Below, in pieces: positions 36,571 to 44,943 of a stretch of 64,000 bases of DNA. Position numbers and translations under genes: made by a program. The notes beneath the pieces are model-generated. The model saw nothing but the letters and a program-made list of their open reading frames with translations, was not told where the DNA came from and did not search any database. How positions within the stretch are numbered: the first letter of the stretch is position 1; every line of letters begins with the position of its first letter. The stretch is from Xenorhabdus sp. BG5 (GTDB lineage: Bacteria > Pseudomonadota > Gammaproteobacteria > Enterobacterales > Enterobacteriaceae). The stretch is taken from contig NZ_JADEUG010000015.1 of assembly GCF_015163665.1 (NCBI RefSeq), positions 27,278 through 91,277 of the forward strand, written 5' to 3'.

Positions 36571-36653
36571 GTTTCATATAGTATTTTAAATTGCAACTTG
36601 AAATTTAATGCGTATATATTACAAATCATTTTTTATTTCATAACTAACTACAA

Positions 36654-37211
36654 ATGCTTAAATCTAACCTCACATTCAGTCCAATATCGATACTCACTAT
36701 CATGCAACTAGATTCCATCAATACACGGCAAGATGAGCTGATTCATTTACTCCATAACTGTGTCGAAAGTAATGCCTCTGTCGGCTTTATTGCGCCATTG
36801 GAAGAAAACGAAGCAGAGCAATATTGGCAAGATGTTGAAGCAGATCTTATATCAGGTCATCGAGTGCTCCTTGTCGCGCTGGAAGGTGAAAATATCGCAG
36901 GTTCAGTGCAACTTTCCCTCTGCAAGAAAAAGAATGGACTGCACCGTGCCGACGTGGAAAAACTGATGGTACATACCGCTTACCGCCAGCGTGGGCTTGG
37001 TAGAAAGTTGATGAATGAACTTGAGCGCCTGGCGAAACAATATCAACGTCATTTACTGGTATTGGACACGCGCACTCACGATCCAGCGTCTACACTGTAC
37101 CGAAAATGTGGTTTCATTGAAATCGGGCAGATCCCCAATTTTGTCATCGATTCCAACGGAGAATTTTCAGGGACAACGTATTTTTATAAGTGGATTGAAG
37201 ATGTTCTGTAA
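36654..37211 (+). CDS. GNAT-family N-acetyltransferase
   Basis: The 185-residue protein has the GNAT fold landmarks: acceptor-side strand VLLVALEGENIAGSVQLSL, motif A in VEKLMVHTAYRQRGLGRKLM, and motif B in LDTRTHDPASTLYRKCGFIE. The acetyl-CoA pyrophosphate loop is RQRGLG. The substrate is unknown. An internal ATG (16 codons in) could be the start, since the first residues precede the fold. It lies upstream of, and opposite to, tRNA-Asp. Confidence 0.9.
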   Translation: MLKSNLTFSPISILTIMQLDSINTRQDELIHLLHNCVESNASVGFIAPLEENEAEQYWQDVEADLISGHRVLLVALEGENIAGSVQLSLCKKKNGLHRADVEKLMVHTAYRQRGLGRKLMNELERLAKQYQRHLLVLDTRTHDPASTLYRKCGFIEIGQIPNFVIDSNGEFSGTTYFYKWIEDVL

Positions 37212-37246
37212 AAAAAACAAAAAACCCTGAGTCAAAAACTCAGGGC
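37212..37246 (-). terminator. Terminator after tRNA-Asp
   Basis: On the minus strand an 8-bp stem CCCTGAGT/ACTCAGGG is followed by TTTTTTGTTTTTTT, 10 bases past the tRNA 3' end. A-runs on the other side could also serve the acetyltransferase gene. Confidence 0.85.
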
Positions 37247-37256
37247 TTATAAATTC

Positions 37257-37333
37257 TGGCGGTGCGGACGGGACTCGAACCCGCGACCCCCGGCGTGACA
37301 GGCCGGTATTCTAACCAACTGAACTACCGCACC
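37257..37333 (-). tRNA. tRNA-Asp (GUC)
   Basis: The 77-nt sequence on the minus strand has the acceptor stem GGTGCGG/CCGCACC, encoded CCA, D-arm GTTCAGTTGGTTAGAAT, anticodon GTC in CCTGTCACG and T-arm GGGTTCGAGTCCC. It nearly matches E. coli tRNA-Asp. Confidence 0.97.
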
Positions 37334-37470
37334 GCATGGCGTTCTGGTTAAGAACGGGGTGGATAATACGGGCTACGATAAAATCCGTCAATCGCTTTTT
37401 ATAACAAAACAGTTCATTTGAACGGTTTTTCGCCTCAATTATGCATTTACCCCCATTTTGCCACTGTTTC

Positions 37471-38220
37471 TCAATGTGTCTGTTCAGGTTTTATACGCCA
37501 AAGACAGCTTCCCCCCTTCTTTTCCACCAAATCCAAACGAGATTCATGCTGAATTAATTCTTCATCGGAAGCATAAATAATTTTCAGCCCTGACTGTGGG
37601 CGAGTAATCTTTTGGATTTCTGCCACCTGCGCATTGCCTGACGTTTCTCCTTCCATCGAAAAAGCCAATGATGTTTGGCCACCTGTCATTGACAGATAGA
37701 CATCAGCCAGAATCTCGGCATCGAGCAACGCCCCGTGAAGAGTACGTTTTGAGTTATCGATATGGTAACGGTCACATAACGCATCGAGATTATTACGTTT
37801 GCCAGGGAAAAGTTTCCTCGCCAATGCCAAAGTATCTGTAATGGTACAAAACTCAGCAGTGGGTGGAATATCTCGATTCAATTTACTGAATTCATAATCC
37901 ATAAAGCCGATATCAAACGTTGCGTTATGAATAATCAACTCAGCACCACGGATAAACTCAATAAATTCATCAGCGATATCAGCAAATTTTGGTTTATCCT
38001 GCAAAAATTCATCACTAATGCCGTGAACTTCAAACGCTTCGGGATCAACTAAACGTTCTGGCTTGATATAAATATGAAAATGGCGCCCTGTCAGGCGACG
38101 GTTGATAACCTCCACGGCACCAATTTCAATGATGTTGTGTCCCTCATAGTGAACACCTAATTTGTTCATACCGGTTGTTTCGGTATCGAGAACTATTTGG
38201 CGGGTAATAGCAGTGCTCAT
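37471..38220 (-). CDS. dnaQ: DNA polymerase III epsilon subunit (proofreading exonuclease)
   Basis: The 249-residue protein has the DEDDh exonuclease motifs: VLDTETTGMNK (Exo I), IIHNATFDIGFMDYEF (Exo II) and HGALLDAEILADVYL (Exo III). The C-terminal part would bind the polymerase alpha subunit. I placed the start at the ATG at 38220 (MSTAITRQIVLDTETTG), as in E. coli, not 42 bases earlier. It is divergent from rnhA with 63 bases between the starts, as in E. coli. Confidence 0.96.
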   Translation of the reverse strand: MSTAITRQIVLDTETTGMNKLGVHYEGHNIIEIGAVEVINRRLTGRHFHIYIKPERLVDPEAFEVHGISDEFLQDKPKFADIADEFIEFIRGAELIIHNATFDIGFMDYEFSKLNRDIPPTAEFCTITDTLALARKLFPGKRNNLDALCDRYHIDNSKRTLHGALLDAEILADVYLSMTGGQTSLAFSMEGETSGNAQVAEIQKITRPQSGLKIIYASDEELIQHESRLDLVEKKGGSCLWRIKPEQTH

Positions 38221-38283
38221 AATGTTTTTTTGTGTCAGACTTAGATTTTTGATTACAGACAATATAGGAAGAGTCTACCAAAA

Positions 38284-38754
38284 ATGAACAAGCAGGTAGA
38301 AATTTTCACCGATGGTTCTTGCCTCGGTAATCCTGGTCCTGGCGGATATGGCGTTTTACTCCGCTACCAACAGCGAGAAAAAACCTTGAGTGGCGGTTAT
38401 TTTCGCACAACCAATAACCGTATGGAATTAATGGCAGCCATAATAGGATTAGAAGCTCTCAAACGTCCCTGTACCGTGATCCTGACGACGGACAGCCAGT
38501 ATGTACGTCAAGGGATCACCCAATGGATACATAACTGGAAAAAACGCGGGTGGAAAAAAGCGGACAAATCTCCCGTCGTCAATGTCGATCTCTGGCAGCG
38601 GCTCGATAAAGCTATTTCGCTACATGACATCGATTGGCGCTGGGTCAAAGGCCACGCCGGACATCGGGAAAATGAACGGTGTGATGAGCTGGCTCGCACA
38701 GCCGCTAATAACCCTACTCAAACGGATAATGGCTATATCGAAAACGAAAATTAA
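38284..38754 (+). CDS. rnhA: Ribonuclease HI
   Basis: The 156-residue enzyme removes RNA from RNA-DNA hybrids. Catalytic residues are visible in [15 protein letters not shown] (Asp), NRMELMAAI (Glu), TTDSQYV (Asp) and ENERCDELA (Asp), with the handle region [14 protein letters not shown]. Length matches E. coli RNase HI. It is divergent from dnaQ, and its stop overlaps the stop of the convergent yafS-like gene. Confidence 0.97.
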   Translation: MNKQVEIFTDGSCLGNPGPGGYGVLLRYQQREKTLSGGYFRTTNNRMELMAAIIGLEALKRPCTVILTTDSQYVRQGITQWIHNWKKRGWKKADKSPVVNVDLWQRLDKAISLHDIDWRWVKGHAGHRENERCDELARTAANNPTQTDNGYIENEN

Positions 38755-39479
38755 CCCGCCAACTCATAGTGTCGGTGAATATTTTTCGCCGCCCCCAGTG
38801 CATTACTGAATCTTGGTTTCATCAATGTTGCCCGCATGGGGTTTAATGTCAACGGTATTGTCCGTTTGCGGGCAATAATCACATTTAGACAACCCAATAT
38901 TGACATGCAGGAGCTATCAAAACGATTTCCGCTTTGCCACGGTAAAACATGGAAGTTGGTATGATGGATAATTTCATAATTAAGAAGACGCAGCCAATCC
39001 AATTGGCGCAGCATTGTAAACATTTGAGCTCTGCAAGATTGCCGATGATAAACTGGGGCAATCATTTTCCTGAAACCCAATATACTCATTGGATTAAAAC
39101 CACTGATAACCAACCAACCATCGTCTATCATGATCCTATCGACTTCTCTCAAAAGCCAATGTGGATCGATACTATAAGTCAACATATGCGCCAACAAACA
39201 GGCATCAACAGATTTAGTTGCAAAAGGGAGATAATTGGGATCAGTAATGACATCCATATTTTGCCCTTGTAACCCTATATTGACTTGATGGCTGACCAAA
39301 CAGGAACGAGTATCAATTTCGGCACTTAAGTTACCAATTTTCACTAAATGAAAACCAAAGATTTTAGGCCACCACGGTTCCAATTGACGTTCCAGGGCGA
39401 CGCGGTAATATTCTCCCCACGGTAACTCGGCCCAAGAAGCAGGGAGGGTTATTTGCTTAATTGAACGTGCTGATCGCAT
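38751..39479 (-). CDS. yafS: Methyltransferase-like protein YafS
   Basis: The 242-residue protein resembles SAM-dependent methyltransferases of the YafS type. [20 protein letters not shown] and [20 protein letters not shown] correspond to the post-II and post-III regions; the glycine-rich SAM motif is weak. Location between rnhA and gloB matches E. coli. Function is not established. It is divergent from gloB. Confidence 0.85.
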   Translation of the reverse strand: MRSARSIKQITLPASWAELPWGEYYRVALERQLEPWWPKIFGFHLVKIGNLSAEIDTRSCLVSHQVNIGLQGQNMDVITDPNYLPFATKSVDACLLAHMLTYSIDPHWLLREVDRIMIDDGWLVISGFNPMSILGFRKMIAPVYHRQSCRAQMFTMLRQLDWLRLLNYEIIHHTNFHVLPWQSGNRFDSSCMSILGCLNVIIARKRTIPLTLNPMRATLMKPRFSNALGAAKNIHRHYELAG

Positions 39480-39531
39480 GTCATCTTCCTTTCAACCTAC
39501 TTATAAACCTACTGTAAAAATGAGGCATATA

Positions 39532-40287
39532 ATGGAGCTTATCAGGATACCAGCCCTTTCAGATAACTACATTTGGTTACTTTGTGATGAAAACAAGCAT
39601 TGCGCCATTATCGATCCTGCTGAATCACAACCTGTGATTGATATTTTAGCAGCAAATCAACTGACTCCCGCTGCGATACTGCTGACACACCACCATTATG
39701 ATCATGTTGGCGGGGTTCCCGGACTACTCAAACAATATCCCGAATTACCTGTATATGGCCCTGAAGAGACACAAAACAAAGGAACAACTCATATTGTCCA
39801 TGAAAATAATACCGTTGGAATAGGAAATTTTTCTTTCCGGGTCATAGCACTACCAGGACATACCCTTGGCCACATTGCATTCTATCAGGCTCCCTATCTG
39901 TTTTGTGGAGATACGCTGTTTTCTGGCGGTTGTGGACGACTATTTGAAGGTACAGCCGAACAAATGTTTTCCTCTCTGGAGAAAATATCATCATTACCCG
40001 ATGATACATTGATCTGCTGTGCTCACGAATACACGGCGGCAAATATGAAATTTGCAAAAGCGATATTACCCGACAATCAGATTATTGACGATTATTATCA
40101 AGAAATTCTTAAATTACGTGAAAATAACCAAGCAACAGTCCCAACTGATTTACAAACAGAGAAAAAAATCAATGTTTTCTTAAATTGCCACGATATTGAT
40201 TTACAAAAAAATATCGGTAACAAACCTAATTCAATGCCACTTTCTTCTATTTTTCAGCAATTAAGGGCTTATAAAGATCGATTTTAA
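39532..40287 (+). CDS. gloB: Hydroxyacylglutathione hydrolase (glyoxalase II)
   Basis: The 251-residue enzyme hydrolyses S-D-lactoylglutathione. The binuclear metal motif is THHHYDHVGG, with GHTLGHIAF and CGDTLFSGGCGRLFEG downstream. Start at 39532 (MELIRIPALSDNYIWLL), the usual family N-terminus, not the upstream in-frame ATG at 39478. Length equals E. coli GloB. Confidence 0.96.
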   Translation: MELIRIPALSDNYIWLLCDENKHCAIIDPAESQPVIDILAANQLTPAAILLTHHHYDHVGGVPGLLKQYPELPVYGPEETQNKGTTHIVHENNTVGIGNFSFRVIALPGHTLGHIAFYQAPYLFCGDTLFSGGCGRLFEGTAEQMFSSLEKISSLPDDTLICCAHEYTAANMKFAKAILPDNQIIDDYYQEILKLRENNQATVPTDLQTEKKINVFLNCHDIDLQKNIGNKPNSMPLSSIFQQLRAYKDRF

Positions 40288-40359
40288 TTTTATTGGGTTG
40301 TCTTCTACGCAATAGGCCAGTATCATTGCTCACCTTTTAGGCAAGCATTAGAAAAGAAC

Positions 40360-41691
40360 ATGAAGACAAAAACGATCTTGTTCACCTCTGTTCTTCTTGC
40401 TGGGTGTCAATCGAGCCTGCAAACAAAGGCTCCTTCCCAGCAACAAGCACAGAAGATGTCTTCAACGAATCAGAAAGCAAACGGTATTGCAGAATCAGAT
40501 GATCTTGCAAACTGGAAGGTGAGTCCGACAGCCCAACAAGATTTGTGGGGACATATTCGCGATGAGTTGAAGATGGAAGTTCCTGATAATAGCAGGGTGA
40601 GCGAACAACAAAGTTACTATTTGAAACACAAAGGCCATATCCAAAATGTAATCTTGCGTGCAGAACCGTACATTTATTGGATAGTTGAGCAACTTGATAA
40701 TCGACATATGCCAATGGAGCTGGTATTGCTGCCCATAGTGGAGAGTGCCTTTGATCCCCATGCTACTTCCTATGCCAAGGCGGCAGGATTATGGCAGATT
40801 ATTCCAAGTACTGGCCGTCATTATGGACTGAAACAAGATAAGTGGTACGATGCCCGTCGTGACATTGCGGCATCAACAACCGTCGCTCTTGATATGCTTG
40901 AATATCTCAACGCACGATTCAATGGGGATTGGCTTTTGACCATTGCCGCTTACAACAGTGGCGAAGGCAGGGTCATACGTGCAATCAAAGACAATAAAGC
41001 ACAAGGGAAACCAACAGATTTCTGGTCGTTGTCACTGCCACGGGAAACAATGCACTATGTTCCCAAGATATTGGCACTGAGTAATATCATTCGCCATAAC
41101 GAACAGTTTGGTTTCAAATTTCCTAAGCCTAATAACCAACACGCACTGGCAAAGGTTGAAGTAGGGCAACAGATCATGTTGTCACAAGCGGCTGAACTAT
41201 CCGGGCTATCATTGACATCAATCAGGGCATATAACCCGGGCTATAAACAAGGTATGACGTCTCCTTATGGACCGCACTACATCATGCTACCAATGAAGAA
41301 CGTTAATCAATTTAAGGCGTCCTTGGCAAATAAAAACGTCTTGAATGACATCCGCCTGACGGTTAAACACAATACCTACAAATTACAGCAACAAAGTCAC
41401 TATACCGTTCGTGCCGGTGATACATTGTCCGCGATTGCAAAGCGCTTCAAGACTACTCACCGAGAGTTGCAAAGACTGAACAGCTTAAAAACAGCTGATC
41501 GGCTTAAGATCGGCCAAGTGCTGAAAATCGATAATAGTGGCCCCGTCACCTATCAAGTGCGCAAAGGTGATTCATTTTTCAGTATCGCTAAACGCCATGG
41601 TGTAAATTTTAATGATTTGATTAGTTGGAATAGAAACATAAAAATCAAAGAGATAAAACCTGGTATGGCTCTGACGCTTTACCTTAATTAA
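40360..41691 (+). CDS. mltD: Membrane-bound lytic murein transglycosylase D
   Basis: The 443-residue lipoprotein begins KTKTILFTSVLLAGCQSS (lipobox LAGC). The SLT-type catalytic domain holds the glutamate in PIVESAFDPHATSYAKAAG, LWQIIPSTGRHYGLK and IAAYNSGEGRV. Two C-terminal LysM domains (YTVRAGDTLSAIAKRFKTTH and YQVRKGDSFFSIAKRHGVNF) bind peptidoglycan. It lies next to gloB as in E. coli. Confidence 0.96.
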   Translation: MKTKTILFTSVLLAGCQSSLQTKAPSQQQAQKMSSTNQKANGIAESDDLANWKVSPTAQQDLWGHIRDELKMEVPDNSRVSEQQSYYLKHKGHIQNVILRAEPYIYWIVEQLDNRHMPMELVLLPIVESAFDPHATSYAKAAGLWQIIPSTGRHYGLKQDKWYDARRDIAASTTVALDMLEYLNARFNGDWLLTIAAYNSGEGRVIRAIKDNKAQGKPTDFWSLSLPRETMHYVPKILALSNIIRHNEQFGFKFPKPNNQHALAKVEVGQQIMLSQAAELSGLSLTSIRAYNPGYKQGMTSPYGPHYIMLPMKNVNQFKASLANKNVLNDIRLTVKHNTYKLQQQSHYTVRAGDTLSAIAKRFKTTHRELQRLNSLKTADRLKIGQVLKIDNSGPVTYQVRKGDSFFSIAKRHGVNFNDLISWNRNIKIKEIKPGMALTLYLN

Positions 41692-41720
41692 GAGAATTTA
41701 CCCTCTCCAATATATAGTTT

Positions 41721-41738
41721 CCTGTCCTTTGGGACAGG
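41721..41738 (+). terminator. Probable terminator of mltD
   Basis: CCTGTCC/GGACAGG stem with TTTG loop, 30 bases past the stop; the downstream tract is only moderately T-rich. Confidence 0.55.
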
Positions 41739-41795
41739 GAATTTATTGCATTAACAATAAAATGATAATTAGAATCAAGAAAGAGGAAATGCAAA

Positions 41796-42335
41796 TTGTC
41801 ATCATTAAAACAAAATATAAATAATCTACCTAGTACCTTTATCGAAATAAAAGAATATCTCCTACTCCCTTCTTCATTCCCATTAACGCCCACTCCCTAT
41901 CTCGAAACAGAAAGCCGTGATTATAGTGCTATGCGGTTTCAACTGGATGGTAAATCGATAGTTTTTCGTCAAGCTAAAACAACACCTAATAAACAAGGGC
42001 AATTTGTTACTCTTTGGAAAAGGTCAACTCTAGATTCAGAAATAATGCCTTTTGAAAAAAGTGATGACATTGATTTTTGTCTAATAGCGACTTTTTCGGA
42101 ACATCAAAAAGGTATTTTTCTGTTTGACTCACATGTTCTGATAAAACAAAGTGTTTTCTCAAGTCTAACTAAAGCTGGTAAAAGAGGTATTCGAGTCTAT
42201 CCTACATGGGTATTCCCTACATCAAAACAAGCACTCCAAACACAAAAATGGCAATCCTCATATTTTATAAATTTCGATAAACAGGAAACAGCTATTGAGA
42301 AATTTAAGAATATTTTCCTAGGGGCTGTTTCCTAG
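41796..42335 (+). CDS. MepB-family protein
   Basis: The 179-residue protein resembles the MepB family of unknown biochemical function: AMRFQLDGKSIVFRQAKTTP, KGQFVTLWKR-like segment, FLFDSHVLIKQSVFSS, GKRGIRVYPTWV and a final QTQKWQSSYFINF. Start appears to be a TTG with AGAGGA eight bases upstream. The last codons and the stop lie in a tandem 14-bp repeat at the edge of an insertion-sequence zone, so the natural C-terminus may have been altered by a few residues. Confidence 0.75.
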   Translation: MSSLKQNINNLPSTFIEIKEYLLLPSSFPLTPTPYLETESRDYSAMRFQLDGKSIVFRQAKTTPNKQGQFVTLWKRSTLDSEIMPFEKSDDIDFCLIATFSEHQKGIFLFDSHVLIKQSVFSSLTKAGKRGIRVYPTWVFPTSKQALQTQKWQSSYFINFDKQETAIEKFKNIFLGAVS

Positions 42336-42342
42336 GGGCTGT
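42315..42342. repeat. Tandem 14-bp repeat at the insertion-sequence boundary
   Basis: TTCCTAGGGGCTGT occurs twice in direct succession. GGGGCTGT-type termini next to CTAG are common at ends of IS5-family elements, so this may mark the far end of the truncated IS5-type element seen further right, later split by the IS110 insertion. Confidence 0.55.
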
Positions 42343-42413
42343 AATGAGATGGTCTCCCCAACCCTGTTGCAGTAAATTGACAGTGTGATTTTCTTTTAGA
42401 AGAGGCCATCATC

Positions 42414-43424
42414 ATGAACAGCACAACACTTATCGGTATTGATTTGGGTAAACATACCTTTCATCTACACTGCCAAGATCAAAATGGAAAAGCCCTTTAT
42501 CGTAAGAAAATGACCCGCGCTAAGCTCATTGAATTTCTGAGCGTCACTCCTTGTGCAACTATCGTGATGGAGGCTTGTCCGGGTTCGCATTTTATGGCGC
42601 GTAAAATAGCTGCACTCGGTCACGAAACTAAATTGATTTCGCCTCAGTTCGTTCGGCCTTTCGTCAAAAGCAATAAAAATGATTTCATTGATGCTGAAGC
42701 CATTTGTGAAGCCGCTTCCCGGCCTTCTATGCGATTTGTTCAGCCTCGCACGGAAGATCAACAATGCATGAGGGCATTACATCGTGTTCGGGAATCTCTG
42801 GTCAATGACAAAGTGAAAACTACCAACCAGATGCACGCTTTCTTATTGGAGTTTGGGATCAGTATGCCGAAAGGCATCGCAGTGATTAAGCGGTTATCTG
42901 AAGTTATCACTGAACATGACCTTCCTCCTTATCTGGTACAGCTGCTCCAACGTTTGCATGCTCATTATCTGTATCTGGTCGGACAACTCAATGAAATTGA
43001 AAAAGAACTTGATTCAACCCTCAAACAAGATGAAGGGGCCCAGCGGTTACTGACTATCCCATCAGTCGGCCCTATCACAGCAAGTCTGCTGGCTTCATTA
43101 CTCGGAGATGGGAGGCAATATGCTCACAGTCGGGAATTTGCTGCCTCTACAGGATTAGTTCCGAGACAATATAGTACCGGGGGGCATAATACCCTTTTAG
43201 GGATAAGTAAACGAGGCAATAAACAACTCAGAAAATTGCTGGTTCAATGCGCCCGAGTTTATATACAGAAACTGGCTTATCAGTCAGGAAAACTGGCTGA
43301 ATGGGTCAAAAATCAATTAACACGAAAGCATTCCTGTATTGTAGCTTGTGCTCTGGCGAATAAGCTAGCGCGGATCGCCTGGGCGATCATCACCAAAAAA
43401 GAGGTATTTGAATCAATAAAATGA
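42414..43424 (+). CDS. IS110-family (IS1111 group) transposase
   Basis: The 336-residue recombinase has the N-terminal DEDD RuvC-like domain (GIDLGKHTFHLHC, IVMEACPGSHFMAR, KSNKNDFIDAEAI) and the C-terminal Tnp domain (LTIPSVGPITASLLASLLGD, FAASTGLVPRQYSTGGHNT), in which the family's nucleophilic serine lies. The gene is full length with AGAGG upstream. In this family target choice is directed by an RNA made from the element's noncoding end. Confidence 0.93.
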   Translation: MNSTTLIGIDLGKHTFHLHCQDQNGKALYRKKMTRAKLIEFLSVTPCATIVMEACPGSHFMARKIAALGHETKLISPQFVRPFVKSNKNDFIDAEAICEAASRPSMRFVQPRTEDQQCMRALHRVRESLVNDKVKTTNQMHAFLLEFGISMPKGIAVIKRLSEVITEHDLPPYLVQLLQRLHAHYLYLVGQLNEIEKELDSTLKQDEGAQRLLTIPSVGPITASLLASLLGDGRQYAHSREFAASTGLVPRQYSTGGHNTLLGISKRGNKQLRKLLVQCARVYIQKLAYQSGKLAEWVKNQLTRKHSCIVACALANKLARIAWAIITKKEVFESIK

Positions 43425-43679
43425 ACTTTTCCTATAAGGTTTCAATAAGTTGAGAAAATAACGGTTACTTATCTGGTTTTGCGAAGACTGATTATTGATG
43501 ACATAAATGGCCCATCTGCCTGATGGCAAAACTGTAAACGTCAATGGCTCAATGAAGCCGAGGCTGTTGTTAGATTCATCAGGTGCAGAACTCATTAAGG
43601 CGCGGGCACACTTGCTCATTGAGACGCCGGATAGATTGAAGCAAGCCCACAATGTATCAAAATTGGTGTTGCAAAAACG
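43425..43679 (+). ncRNA. IS1111-group noncoding end, candidate bridge RNA region
   Basis: The 255 bases between transposase stop and right inverted repeat hold no real gene. In the IS1111 group the bridge RNA is made from this end. The limits and structure of the RNA cannot be set from sequence reading alone. Confidence 0.4.
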
Positions 43680-43713
43680 GGGGAGACCATAGATGACGTT
43701 TAGTGTTTATGAT

Positions 43714-44389
43714 TTAATCAACCCACATTGGTAGCCATATCATGACAAACGCCAGTGCTAACATACTGGCATAATTTCGCGCTAATTTATCGTATCTGGT
43801 TGCAATTGCTCGAAAATGCTTTATTTGGGCAAATGCATTTTCGACCAAATGGCGATAACGATATAAAACATCGTCGATGTTCTTATCGGGTTTTCGGCTA
43901 TTTCTTCGATAAGGAATGACCGCTGTTGAACCTTGTTTTTCAATGAAATCTCGGAAGGCACTGCTATCGTAACCTGTATCCGCTATCACAAAATCGGATG
44001 CCGGTGAATCTGTGACCAAACTTTCTGCATGCACAATGTCATGTGTTTGTCCCCCTGACAGCTCAAAATGGACAGGCAAACCATAACTTTCTACCGCCAA
44101 ATGAATTTTAGTTGAACGCCCACCCCGGCTTTTACCGATGGCTTCATCTTCCGTTGAAGCTGCTGCCCCCGAACTATGTTGATGAGCGCGGACAATACTC
44201 CCATCAATAAATAACCATTCAGTATCTGTATTATCAGATAACAATTTGAATAATAAATCAAAAATACCTTTCTTTGACCAGGCATTAAAACGTTTGAAGA
44301 GTGTATTCCACTTTCCAAATTCCTCCGGTAAATCCCGCCACGGACATCCTGTTCTCATTCGATAAAGGATCCCTTCGAAAGTCAGGTAA
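43714..44389 (-). pseudogene. Truncated IS5-family transposase
   Basis: The frame encodes most of an IS5-family transposase: GILYRMRTGCPWRDLPEEFG, LFIDGSIVRAHQHSSGAA, KSRGGRSTKIHLAVESYGLP, DTGYDSSAFRDF, YRYRHLVENAFAQIKHFR. The first 40 or so residues usual for the family are missing. At about 44389 the sequence passes directly into the 5' part of an integrase gene, so the transposase start region and one IS end are gone. An open frame of 233 codons remains but it would lack the N-terminal domain. Confidence 0.8.
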
Positions 44390-44512
44390 TTTAAGCCGCC
44401 AATATTTACTACCATTAGCTTTAATCAACAAATACAGCCCGCCACCATCAAACAGTTTATAGTCTTTCTCTTTGGGCTTACTGGTATCGATTTGTTTAGC
44501 TGTTAGTTTCAT
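44390..44512 (-). pseudogene. 5' remnant of a P4-type integrase gene
   Basis: Starting at the ATG at 44512, 41 codons encode KLTAKQIDTSKPKEKDYKLF and GGGLYLLIKANGSKYWRLK, the DUF4102 arm-binding start of P4-like integrases. The frame is cut at about 44390 by the IS5-type transposase sequence. It lies 160 bases from the 3' end of tRNA-Arg, the classical position of the integrase of a tRNA-inserted island, now lost. Confidence 0.8.
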
Positions 44513-44675
44513 ATTGGGGGTACTCCAAATTAGGGGTATTTTATACCCCCATATGTACCACCAAAAAGGAGAAGATTTCAATAGATATCAGTAGACGTTG
44601 GCAGATGCCGAATTTTTAATATCTTTGATTTATTTGGATTTTATAGACTTTAAAAGACGTTAGGAGAGGTTTATC

Positions 44676-44750
44676 TGGCGCCCCCTGCAGGAATCGAACC
44701 TGCAATTAGCCCTTAGGAGGGGCTCGTTATATCCATTTAACTAAGGGGAC
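44676..44750 (-). tRNA. tRNA-Arg (CCU)
   Basis: The 75-nt sequence on the minus strand has acceptor stem GTCCCCT/AGGGGGC, encoded CCA, anticodon CCT in CCCTCCTAAGG and T-arm GCAGGTTCGATTCCTGC. It closely matches the E. coli argW tRNA, a frequent prophage and island insertion site. Integrase genes lie on both sides of it. Confidence 0.95.
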
Positions 44751-44943
44751 TCTTTATCGCTCTGTTTCACTTTGTTTCGAGCTGTTTGTATCTTATCTCT
44801 TTCTAACTGTTTTAATCAAGTTTTTTACCTTTATTCGTTTCGATTTGTTCCTGCTTGTTTTGGGTTGTAGTTGGTTCGTTCACTTGCCATTGTGTACAGA
44901 TTGAGTACATAATCATGCTTCATCTTGTGTACAGGTTATAGAT
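44751..44943. other. Region between tRNA-Arg and prophage integrase; attachment site expected here
   Basis: T-rich on the plus strand, no gene. It should contain the left prophage attachment site and the integrase promoter. The matching right site lies outside the window, so the exact core cannot be given. Confidence 0.4.

Larger units (their letters stand above)
42343..43693. mobile_element. IS110-family insertion sequence (IS1111 group), apparently intact
   Basis: A complete transposase gene is enclosed by exact 11-bp sub-terminal inverted repeats, ATGGTCTCCCC at 42349-42359 and GGGGAGACCAT at 43680-43690. Sub-terminal repeats of this size define the IS1111 group. The outer ends are placed a few bases beyond them and are approximate. 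About 250 noncoding bases follow the gene. Confidence 0.8.

Noticed and set aside
43507..43692. 61-codon frame in the IS110 right end
   Set aside because: Lies in the noncoding end across the inverted repeat; more likely part of the bridge-RNA region.
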